Source: a bacterium BMS3Abin08 (GTDB lineage: Bacteria > Nitrospirota > Thermodesulfovibrionia > Thermodesulfovibrionales > JdFR-85). Taken from it: a stretch of 38,727 nucleotides of DNA. The notes under the pieces were generated by a model. It did no database searches. It was not told where the DNA came from and saw only the letters and a program-made list of their open reading frames with translations. Shown in pieces: positions 9,865-16,799 of the stretch. The stretch is taken from NCBI GenBank assembly GCA_002897935.1, contig BDTA01000021.1, positions 1 to 38,727 of the forward strand. Direction: 5' to 3'. Within the stretch, counting starts at the first letter, position 1. Every line of letters begins with the position of its first letter. The translations under genes and the position numbers were made by a program.

Positions 9865-11612
9865 CAGCAATTCACGGTGAAGGCAAAAAAAGGACCTATA
9901 ACGACAGGAGGCCCAAATATTTTCGGATAATTAGCATACTGAGGCAATTATTGCAAATAAATCCTGTTTATGACGACGGTGTGTTTAATCAAAGAGTCAA
10001 AAATGGCAAGGGAAAGTCGCTAATTGGACAGACCTATCCGTTAATCCTTTCTGGAGAAGGGTTAGAAAGAAGAATCTGAAATGAGAGACAAATAGGAATC
10101 ATCCATTCACAAAAACTCAGAAGGTTTAAGCAGCCGTCTTAACAATATTTCCCAGTCGGGGAATATTAGAATATGAATAGAGGCTCTCAGATGATCCCAT
10201 AAATTCCTCTTGCTGCCAAATTTAAGCCTGCATTGCTGATACAGTATGTCCGTTAGTTCAAATATCTGATGCATGAAGAATGCTAAAAGATTTAAAAGGA
10301 AAAAGTTCATGGAGAGGTGCTTTTCCCCATGGCCGTAATTGTGTTCTATATAATAACCCTGGTTCTTCAGGGTGTTGAATGTCTCATTCTCTATCTTCCA
10401 CCGGCTCCTGCCACCCCTGACAAGTTCTCTAACATTTCCTTTATTAATATTTATATCCGTTACCCAACTGTTACGATATGTTGTTTTCCCCTTGTCTATT
10501 ATCCGGTATTCAAAATAGTTTATCCAGAGGGTATCTTTGTTACCGTTTAATGGAACTTCATTTATCCACTCATATACATGCAAACGGCCTTTTTTATCTT
10601 TTAGTTTCATACTTGAAACCTCTTTTAACTGCCTCTGCTCATTAACCCATTCCATAAGTATCTTGTGGTCTTCCGCCTTTGCCACCAGTATGTATCTCAT
10701 CCTGTTTGCCTTTACTTCCTCTATAAATGGCTGCTTGCTGTGAAGACTGTCTGCAACTATGATTATCTTTAACCTCTGATGGGTTTCCCTTATCTTTTTA
10801 ATCAACCTCTTACCTGCATTTATCTCACAGTCCTGTTTTTTATTTCCGTCTGTATTCTTTACCGCCTCAGGAGCAAGCGGGATTACCTGTCTCATGTCGG
10901 GATGCATAAGCGCTGCCTGCACTATCTGATGTTCATAGCTTACTTTTCCCTTCTTGCTTTCCTTACGCAGACATCCGGGACAGCTTATCTTGTCTGAACT
11001 GAAATATCCTGTCCCATCCATTGAGATTAGATAGTGGTCCCCCAGAAATCGATATTGTTCAAGGTGTTTCCCCCTCTGTAGCGCCATGAAAAAATCCTTA
11101 AATACAGGTCCAAGCTCTGTACTGTCTACTGCATCTATTACTTCTTTCATCTGTGAGTCTTTGGGTATGCTTTCTACTTGAAAAAGTGTCTTTAAATTGT
11201 TATTGTGTATACCCTCCTCCAACCTCTTTTGAAATTGAAGTATGGATGGGTCCTGAAAATACATCATTGCATATCCCGACATGAATACATCATGAATGGA
11301 GTGCTTTATCTTCTTCATCTGCCTATGCTCCGATATGCCTTGCAGACAGCCGGTTAGCTTCTTGCGTAATGATCCAAATGACAGATGTTTCTTCGTATGC
11401 ATTGAAATACATACTACTACATTTAGGGGTCAAAAGTTTAGAATTGTTTTTCTATTTAAATTCAGTAGGTTAGCCTGCTGCTCTCGTGGCTATGATAAAA
11501 ACTCTTTGTCTCTTCTGAGCTTTCGGAAGCGAATACCTTTGCGAATTCCATTTTCTCTTCCCTGCCGAATCCCTTATGTTTACTTGCTCTTTGCATTTAC
11601 TGTGAATTGCTG
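9865..11612 (-). mobile_element. insertion sequence with one DDE transposase gene
   Basis: The ends are set by inverted repeats I found by eye. The left end at 9865-9887 reads CAGCAATTCACGGTG then AAGGCAAA; the right end at 11590-11612 is its reverse complement with 20 of 23 positions matching. The element of about 1.75 kb holds one minus-strand transposase gene, 219 bp of non-coding DNA downstream of it and about 190 bp upstream. No convincing target-site duplication was found. A 237-bp miniature relative lies 8 bp beyond the right end. The outer repeat of that relative matches the left end at all 23 positions, so the mobile unit could also be the full 9865-11857. Confidence 0.75.
10107..11402 (-). 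CDS. IS transposase, IS4-like DDE superfamily
   Basis: The 431-residue protein has the DDE_Tnp_1/IS4-type layout. The first catalytic aspartate is likely in LISMDGTGYF (about residue 150), the second in IIIVADSLHSKQPFI, and the glutamate in the C-terminal block GRSRWKIENETFNTLKNQGY followed by EHNYGHG. The last block is typical of IS4-like and ISNCY transposases. A CPGCLRK segment after the first aspartate is a possible metal-binding or structural element. The frame is intact with no internal stop. Exact IS family assignment needs a database comparison. Confidence 0.85.
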   Translation of the reverse strand: MHTKKHLSFGSLRKKLTGCLQGISEHRQMKKIKHSIHDVFMSGYAMMYFQDPSILQFQKRLEEGIHNNNLKTLFQVESIPKDSQMKEVIDAVDSTELGPVFKDFFMALQRGKHLEQYRFLGDHYLISMDGTGYFSSDKISCPGCLRKESKKGKVSYEHQIVQAALMHPDMRQVIPLAPEAVKNTDGNKKQDCEINAGKRLIKKIRETHQRLKIIIVADSLHSKQPFIEEVKANRMRYILVAKAEDHKILMEWVNEQRQLKEVSSMKLKDKKGRLHVYEWINEVPLNGNKDTLWINYFEYRIIDKGKTTYRNSWVTDININKGNVRELVRGGRSRWKIENETFNTLKNQGYYIEHNYGHGEKHLSMNFFLLNLLAFFMHQIFELTDILYQQCRLKFGSKRNLWDHLRASIHILIFPDWEILLRRLLKPSEFL

Positions 11613-11620
11613 GGCATATC

Positions 11621-11857
11621 CAGCAATTCACGGTTAAGGCAAATAAATTGGAATACATATTACTACATTTAGGGGTCAAACGCTCAGGATTGTTTTTCCT
11701 TTAAATTCAACGGGTTAACGTGCTGCTCTCCTGATATAGGAAAAAACTCCAAGACTGTTGAGAGCTTTGGGGAGTGAATACCTTTGCGAAATTTATTTCC
11801 TCTTTCTTGCCGAATCCCTTATGTATACTTGTTCTTTGCCTTCACCGTGAATTGCTG
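11621..11857. mobile_element. miniature non-autonomous element (MITE-like) derived from the adjacent IS
   Basis: This 237-bp element has terminal inverted repeats at 11621-11643 and 11835-11857 that match at 22 of 23 positions. Its interior is clearly homologous, with substitutions, to the non-coding segment upstream of the transposase at 11403-11600: shared blocks include CTACATTTAGGGGTCAAA, GAATACCTTTGCGAA and GCCGAATCCCTTATGT. It is therefore the IS with the transposase and left non-coding part deleted, leaving a left end fused to the right end. It encodes nothing visible. Confidence 0.7.
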
Positions 11858-12186
11858 GGATTTCGCATCAAGTGCGGAATGACGGAATAGATGACTTTAT
11901 GGACAGACACTATATAGTTGTATAAAAGGGCTCTTCCGGAGACTGCCAGAAGGAGGATATGACAGACTTAGCGACAGATCCGGGTATAACCCCCAAAAAC
12001 CGTCATATTCCCTGCCGATCCCATATTGTGCCCGGCAATGTCTCCGCAGAACTCAAATCCATCTCCGGGATGGTCTTGTGGGGGCTCTGCTGCCCTTGTT
12101 TGATTGGTGGTGAACGGTTTTGAACGCAATATAAAAGACAATTGTACCAAAATGTACAGAATAGCGGAGTTTTAATGGTATTTTGG
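11858..12186. other. gap of about 330 bp upstream of the sulfur locus
   Basis: No convincing gene is present. A 54-codon frame (11959-12123) begins 2 nt after AGGAGG and ends with a hydrophobic LWGLCCPCLIGG stretch, but I cannot assign it and the spacing is too short for a normal start. The first 35 nt resemble one end of the dispersed GGAATGACGG repeat. The right end leads into the sigma-54-like promoter before soxW. Confidence 0.4.
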
Positions 12187-12203
12187 TTGGTATAGATATT
12201 GCT
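12187..12203 (+). promoter_or_regulatory. candidate sigma-54 (-24/-12) promoter of the sox operon
   Basis: TTGGTATAGATATTGCT has the invariant GG and GC separated by exactly 10 nt, with TTGG at -24 and TTGCT at -12. It lies 12 nt before the soxW start codon, so transcription would begin at or next to the ATG, giving a leaderless mRNA or implying a later start. An NtrC-type activator gene lies downstream in the same locus. Confidence 0.5.
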
Positions 12204-12214
12204 TAATTGATGGC

Positions 12215-12613
12215 ATGAGAAAACTGTCCATTTCGGTCATGGTCCTGATGCTGATACTCCTGTCGGGCCTGTGGTCGACTCTATACGCCGCAGACATCAA
12301 GATGCTCTATTTTTATGAAAAGGGTTGTAAATGGTGTGCAATGATGGACAAAGTACTTCAGGACACAACAATAAAAAGCATACTGGATAACAATACCGAG
12401 ATTGACAGAATAGACATTAAAGGCAACAAGATAACCGCCGCCGGCCTGACCGGGAAGGAACTGGCAAAGAAATACAATGTGCGGGGGGTCCCAACTTTAA
12501 TATTCCTTGATTCCTCAAAAAAAGAGATCATCAGGATCCCCGGGGCATTGAAAAAAGAGGATTTCAGGAATGTGCTCTGCGAGTACATAAGTGCATATAA
12601 GACAGCCTGCTAA
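12215..12613 (+). CDS. soxW: periplasmic thioredoxin-like protein (SoxW-like)
   Basis: The 132-residue protein starts with a signal peptide (MRKLSISVMVLMLILLSG, cleavage near LYAAD). The thioredoxin-fold active site CKWC is at residues 38-41 in FYEKGCKWC, and the cis-proline segment is GVPTLIF. It is expected to act in the periplasm as a disulfide reductase, in Sox systems keeping the SoxY carrier cysteine reduced. It is the first gene of the sox run, 102 nt before soxX. No good ribosome binding site precedes this ATG, which fits the candidate promoter placed almost at the start codon. The SoxW label rests on context; generic DsbC/TlpA-type roles are possible. Confidence 0.75.
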   Translation: MRKLSISVMVLMLILLSGLWSTLYAADIKMLYFYEKGCKWCAMMDKVLQDTTIKSILDNNTEIDRIDIKGNKITAAGLTGKELAKKYNVRGVPTLIFLDSSKKEIIRIPGALKKEDFRNVLCEYISAYKTAC

Positions 12614-12668
12614 GCCGGAGTATATGGGGAGGCGCTCTGGTTGATCAAATTACCCACTTACATACTAC

Positions 12669-12684
12669 ATATGCTTTTGCATAT
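12669..12684. other. short hairpin in the soxW-soxX gap
   Basis: ATATGC and GCATAT form a perfect 6-bp stem with a TTTT loop about 30 nt before soxX. It is AT-rich and not followed by a T-run, so it is more likely an mRNA structure or operator-like palindrome than a terminator. Confidence 0.35.
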
Positions 12685-12715
12685 ATAAATACTCAAAAAG
12701 AAAGGAGGTACGGTA

Positions 12716-13111
12716 ATGCAGAGTGAAGGTAAGAGGTGCAGTTTGTTTTCCGTTAAGGCGTTTGTAGTTTTTTCAGTTTTTATTTTGTTAACCATTCCGT
12801 CGATTGTCCTGGCGGGTGGTAATGCAGTTAATGGTGAAAAGGTTGTCAAGACCCGCAAGATCGGCAACTGCATAGCATGTCATTATGTTCCGGGACTTGA
12901 ATTCCCGGGAGACATAGGCCCCAATCTTGTCGACGCAATGAAGGGGTTCACCCCCAAAGACAGGGACACCGTCAGACAGTGGGTATGGGATGCCAGAAAA
13001 TTCAATCCCGATACCATTATGCCCCCCTTTGGTCCTAAGAAGATTCTGACCAAGCAGCAAGTCGATGATGTAGTGGCGTATCTTTATACATTAAAAAAGT
13101 ATAAAAAATAA
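12716..13111 (+). CDS. soxX: sulfur-oxidation c-type cytochrome SoxX
   Basis: The 131-residue mono-heme cytochrome has a signal peptide (cleavage near VLAGG). Its heme motif CIACH lies at about residues 52-56 in KIGNCIACHYVPG, and the axial methionine is probably in DTIMPPFG. GDIGPNLVDAMKG and the C-terminal VDDVVAYLYTLK are typical of SoxX. SoxX pairs with SoxA to couple thiosulfate oxidatively to the SoxYZ carrier in the periplasm, passing electrons to cytochrome c. The start has AAAGGAGG well placed upstream. soxY follows after 15 nt. Confidence 0.93.
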   Translation: MQSEGKRCSLFSVKAFVVFSVFILLTIPSIVLAGGNAVNGEKVVKTRKIGNCIACHYVPGLEFPGDIGPNLVDAMKGFTPKDRDTVRQWVWDARKFNPDTIMPPFGPKKILTKQQVDDVVAYLYTLKKYKK

Positions 13112-13126
13112 ACTCAGGAGGAGAAG

Positions 13127-13651
13127 ATGAGCAAAAAGGAAACAAACCTGAAAATTTCACGAAGGCAATTTATGAGATCGACCGGTCTTGGCCTGGTATG
13201 TGCGACGGCATTGATGAGCGGGGCACTGCCCGGACTTCTGGGAAAAGCCTATGCCAAAGGTACTAAATCCGCAAATGATGCAGCCGGGGCGGAAAATATA
13301 AAGAATGTACTCAGGAAGTATTTTGGCGACCGCAAGATCGAAAACTCACATGTGAACCTTAAGTTGCCGATAATTGCAGAAAACGGTGCCGTTGTGCCGA
13401 TAAAGATCCAGTCGGATCTCCCCATGGATAACAACAACTACGTGAAGAAGGTTTACATCTTCGTGGAAGGCAATTTAAATCCATATACCGCCGCTATAGA
13501 TCTTAGTCCTGCCAACGGCAAGGCAGATCTTGCCATGAGAATCAAGATGAGAAAGACTTCCAATGTCAGGGTTGTTCTTGAAACCAGCAAGGGCAAGCTT
13601 TACGGAGCGGTAAAATCGGTAAAGGTCACTATCGGCGGATGTGGTGGTTAA
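13127..13651 (+). CDS. soxY: sulfur carrier protein SoxY
   Basis: The 174-residue protein carries a twin-arginine signal (ISRRQFMRSTGLGL) and ends in TIGGCGG, the swinging-arm motif whose cysteine (residue 172) holds the sulfur intermediates of the Sox cycle. It forms a heterodimer with SoxZ and is probably exported as a folded complex by the Tat system. The start is supported by AGGAGG upstream. The two C-terminal glycines after the cysteine are intact, so the carrier should be functional. Confidence 0.95.
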   Translation: MSKKETNLKISRRQFMRSTGLGLVCATALMSGALPGLLGKAYAKGTKSANDAAGAENIKNVLRKYFGDRKIENSHVNLKLPIIAENGAVVPIKIQSDLPMDNNNYVKKVYIFVEGNLNPYTAAIDLSPANGKADLAMRIKMRKTSNVRVVLETSKGKLYGAVKSVKVTIGGCGG

Positions 13652-13694
13652 TGTATTCTGAAACTTTGAAAAATCAATCAAGGAGGTAATGATA

Positions 13695-14030
13695 ATGCCC
13701 AAAGGGATTGGAAGGATAAAAATAAGGATACCAAGAAAGATTAAAAAGGGTGCGGTAATATCTGTGAAGGCTCTGATAACTCACCCGATGGAAACCGGCT
13801 TCAGGAAGAACAAGAAGACGGGCAAAAAGATACCGGCCTACTATATCAATGATGTCAATGTATATTATGGTGATAAGCTGATAACACACTGTGACTGGAC
13901 GATAGCAGTCAGCGCCAACCCCTTTATGTCATTTTATGTAAAGGCGGACAAGGCTGCTCCTCTGAAGATAGTATGGAAGGACATTAAGGGAGGCGTATAC
14001 GAGAAGACAGTTCAGATAACGCCGGAATAA
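13695..14030 (+). CDS. soxZ: sulfur carrier partner SoxZ
   Basis: The 111-residue protein has the SoxZ immunoglobulin-like fold signatures KIRIPRKIKKGAVISVKALI, HPMETGFR and VSANPFMSFYVKA. It lacks its own signal peptide, as usual, and would be co-exported with the Tat-targeted SoxY. I start at the ATG at 13695 because AGGAGG lies 8 nt upstream; an ATG two codons earlier (13689) is only 2 nt from it. It follows soxY after 43 nt. Confidence 0.95.
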   Translation: MPKGIGRIKIRIPRKIKKGAVISVKALITHPMETGFRKNKKTGKKIPAYYINDVNVYYGDKLITHCDWTIAVSANPFMSFYVKADKAAPLKIVWKDIKGGVYEKTVQITPE

Positions 14031-14064
14031 TTTAAAAAAGAATGCTTGACAGGAGGTAAGAGGT

Positions 14065-14913
14065 ATGAAGATAGAAGGAAAAAAGTTATTGGTGTTGCTG
14101 CTGTCGGTAACCGTTGTGATAGTCTCCTTCGGGCTGTCCCGTTCCCAAGCTGATGATGATACCGGTGATTCGAAGAGCATAAAGGAATTTAAAACGAGCG
14201 TATCACCTGAGGAGTACGAAAGGAGATACAAGGAGTTTTACGGGAACTTTACGGAGCAGATGGCGGAAGAGGGAAACCCGGCTGATTTCATGGTAGATGA
14301 CGGCAAGGCCCTCTTTAACAAGGTTGCGGGTACCAAGGGAAAGTCATGTGCAAGTTGCCACAAGGACAACGGGAAGGACCTTGTCGGAGCAGCTACGAGA
14401 TTTCCGAAATACGACGCATCAATCAAGGGAATAAAAACGGTAGCCCTGCAGCTCAATATGTGCAGGGAAAAGAATATGGGTGCCAAGCCCATGAAGTATG
14501 AGTCGTACGACCAGCTTGCCCTTGTGCTTTATGTTAAATCACTGTCGAACGGGATGCCGATTAATGTAAGCATTGACGGCCCGGCCCGACCCTTTTATGA
14601 AAAGGGCAAGGCCTTTTACTACAAGAGGATGGGACAGCTCAACTTCAGTTGCGCCATCTGTCATGTAAAATACGCCGGGTATAAAGCAAGGGCTAATCTC
14701 ATATCCAACAACAGGCATCATGCCGATCACTGGCCTTCTTACAGACTTAAGTGGGGCAAAACAGGTTCCCTGCAGAGAAGGTTCAGGGGCTGCATGAAGA
14801 AGATGAGGGCGAAACATCTCGCCTATCAGAGTGAGCTATACAGGGACATGGAACTTTACATGACTGATATTGCCAACGGGCTTTCGATAGAGGTGCCGGG
14901 ATTCAGGATGTAA
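14065..14913 (+). CDS. soxA: sulfur-oxidation diheme cytochrome SoxA
   Basis: The 282-residue protein has a signal peptide (cleavage near SRSQA) and two heme motifs, CASCH (about residues 95-99) and CAICH (about 196-200), so it is the diheme type. The conserved cysteine that serves as heme ligand and sulfur site is in RGCMKKMRAKH near the C-terminus, matching the usual C-x4-RA pattern; another cysteine in LNMCREKNMG is also conserved in the family. With SoxX it forms the enzyme that conjugates thiosulfate to the SoxY cysteine. AGGAGG precedes the ATG. Confidence 0.94.
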   Translation: MKIEGKKLLVLLLSVTVVIVSFGLSRSQADDDTGDSKSIKEFKTSVSPEEYERRYKEFYGNFTEQMAEEGNPADFMVDDGKALFNKVAGTKGKSCASCHKDNGKDLVGAATRFPKYDASIKGIKTVALQLNMCREKNMGAKPMKYESYDQLALVLYVKSLSNGMPINVSIDGPARPFYEKGKAFYYKRMGQLNFSCAICHVKYAGYKARANLISNNRHHADHWPSYRLKWGKTGSLQRRFRGCMKKMRAKHLAYQSELYRDMELYMTDIANGLSIEVPGFRM

Positions 14914-14958
14914 CATCCTTACGGGTTGCATAAAAAGCGAATAATTACAGGTACTTAT

Positions 14959-15006
14959 AAAATTCCCCCTTCATCCCTCTTTGTAGAGGGGGGATGAAGG
15001 GGGATT
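14959..15006. repeat. long hairpin between soxA and soxB
   Basis: AAATTCCCCCTTCATCCC and its near-exact reverse complement GGGATGAAGGGGGATTT form a stem of about 18-20 bp around a short loop, with small bulges, in the 147-nt soxA-soxB gap. There is no T-tract, so I do not call a terminator. It could stabilise the upstream mRNA end or attenuate soxB, or be a dispersed repeat. Confidence 0.65.
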
Positions 15007-15060
15007 TATGCAGCATTATCAGGTAATTATATATTTCAATATGAATTTGAGGAGGAGTTT

Positions 15061-16722
15061 ATGAGCGTAACGAGGCGCGAATTTATGCAGGCTATTGGTC
15101 TTGCTGCTGGGTCTTTTGCATTGACGCCTGCGGCCCTTGCAAAAAATCTTAAGCCTGCAAACCTTTCACGATTTGAACCAAAGGGAAACCTGACCATCCT
15201 TCACACTACGGACAGCCATGCCCAGCTTGTTCCGATATACTACCGTGAACCCGATACCAATATCGGGGTCGGCAGGAACAAGGGAAAGCCCCCGCATCTT
15301 ACAGGCACTGCCCTGCTTAATTACTACGGATTCAAAAGGGGCTCTCTTGATGCATATTCCTTTACATGCGATGAGTATCTGCCGCTTGCAAAGGAATTTG
15401 GAAAAATGGGCGGTTTTGCTTATATCGCATCACTGATTAAAAATATCAGGAGTGAAAGGCCCGGAAAGGTCCTGTACATAGATACCGGCGATACATTGCA
15501 GGGATCGGCTACCAGCATGTGGACCCGGGGGGAAGATATGGTCAGGGTTATGAACAAACTCGGCTGTGAGGCAATAACCGGCCACTGGGAATTCACATAT
15601 GGGGAGAAGCGCCTGCTCGAACTGATAGGGATGATGAACTTTCCCTTCATTGCCCAGAATGTCCACGAGGCTACCTGGGGCGACCCGATCTTCAAACCCT
15701 ATGTAATAAAGACCGTCAATGGTGTCTCTATTGCCATAATCGGCCAGGCATTTCCCTATACCCCGATAGCAAACCCGAGGCGCCTTATCCCTGACTGGTC
15801 TTTCGGGATCCAGGAAGAGAATATGCAGAATGTAGTTGACGAAGTCAGGTCAAAAAAGGTGGATATTGTTGTTGTTGCCTCCCACAACGGGTTTGATGTG
15901 GACAAGAAGATGGTCAGCAGGGTAAAGGGGATAGACGTAATAATGGGCGGGCATACCCACGACGGGTTACCGAGGCCCGTTAAGGTCGGCAATACCCTCG
16001 TCATAGGTTCCGGGTGTTACGGCAAGTTCCTCTCAAGGCTTGACCTCAAGGTAAAAGGAAAGAGGATAGTCGATTACTCCTACAAACTGATACCCGTAAT
16101 GTCAAACATGATTAAACCCGACCGTGAAATGGAAGAGCTTATAGGTGAGATAAGAAATCCTTACAAGGATAAACTCAACGAGGTTGTAGGTAGCACGGAT
16201 GACGTCCTTTACCGTCGCGGTAACCTCGATGGAACCTTTGATGAACTGATATGTGATGCCCTGGTTGATCACTATGATACTGATTTTGCTTTTTCACCCG
16301 GCTTCAGGTGGGGTCGCACGGTTCTGCCCGGACCTGTTACCGCCGACGATGTGTACTCCCAGACCGCACTCACGTATCCGAATACGTACAAGAACAGCAT
16401 AAGGGGCAAGGTGGTCAAGGATATCCTCGAGGATATAACCGACAATCTCTTTAACCTGGACCCATACAAACAGCAGGGGGGAGATATCGTCAGGACAAAG
16501 GGGCTTGATTTCAAAATCAAGGTCAATGGAAAAATGGGCGGCAGGATTCAGGATCTGAAAGTCAGAGGAGAAGCGATAGACTTCAACAGGGAATACACCT
16601 TTACCGGCTGGGCATCGGTGAGCGTTCAGAAGGGACCCCCTGTTTATGACATAGTTCTCGATTATATCAAGAAGAAAAAGACAATAAAGGTTAAACTTGA
16701 CAGGCCAGAATTACTATTTTAG
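15061..16722 (+). CDS. soxB: thiosulfohydrolase SoxB
   Basis: The 553-residue protein begins with a Tat signal (VTRREFMQAIGLAAGS). It then has a calcineurin-like dinuclear-manganese phosphoesterase domain: LHTTDSHAQL, DTGDTLQGS, GHWEFTYG, ASHNGFD and GGHTHDG. A 5'-nucleotidase-type C-terminal domain follows. SoxB hydrolyses the terminal sulfonate of SoxY-bound thiosulfate, releasing sulfate. GAGGAGG precedes the ATG and a strong terminator follows. No soxCD genes follow, so this is the truncated Sox arrangement, in which the remaining sulfane sulfur must be removed by another route. Confidence 0.95.
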   Translation: MSVTRREFMQAIGLAAGSFALTPAALAKNLKPANLSRFEPKGNLTILHTTDSHAQLVPIYYREPDTNIGVGRNKGKPPHLTGTALLNYYGFKRGSLDAYSFTCDEYLPLAKEFGKMGGFAYIASLIKNIRSERPGKVLYIDTGDTLQGSATSMWTRGEDMVRVMNKLGCEAITGHWEFTYGEKRLLELIGMMNFPFIAQNVHEATWGDPIFKPYVIKTVNGVSIAIIGQAFPYTPIANPRRLIPDWSFGIQEENMQNVVDEVRSKKVDIVVVASHNGFDVDKKMVSRVKGIDVIMGGHTHDGLPRPVKVGNTLVIGSGCYGKFLSRLDLKVKGKRIVDYSYKLIPVMSNMIKPDREMEELIGEIRNPYKDKLNEVVGSTDDVLYRRGNLDGTFDELICDALVDHYDTDFAFSPGFRWGRTVLPGPVTADDVYSQTALTYPNTYKNSIRGKVVKDILEDITDNLFNLDPYKQQGGDIVRTKGLDFKIKVNGKMGGRIQDLKVRGEAIDFNREYTFTGWASVSVQKGPPVYDIVLDYIKKKKTIKVKLDRPELLF

Positions 16723-16737
16723 TCCCTCCCCAACTCC

Positions 16738-16781
16738 GGTGCTCTGGATGTAGATCTTACATTCAGAGCACCATTTTTTTT
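16738..16781 (+). terminator. rho-independent terminator after soxB
   Basis: GGTGCTCTGGATGTA pairs with TACATTCAGAGCACC over 15 positions (one G-T pair) around a GATCT loop and is followed by A and eight T residues. It ends the sox transcription unit and separates it from the sensory genes. Confidence 0.92.
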
Positions 16782-16799
16782 AAAATAGTATTATAGTTT

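Noticed and set aside
9849-10079. 76-codon frame left of the transposase gene
   Set aside because: It crosses the IS terminal repeat, has no ribosome binding site and resembles no protein.
11968-12150. 60-codon minus-strand frame in the gap upstream of soxW
   Set aside because: It has no ribosome binding site and no recognisable motif.
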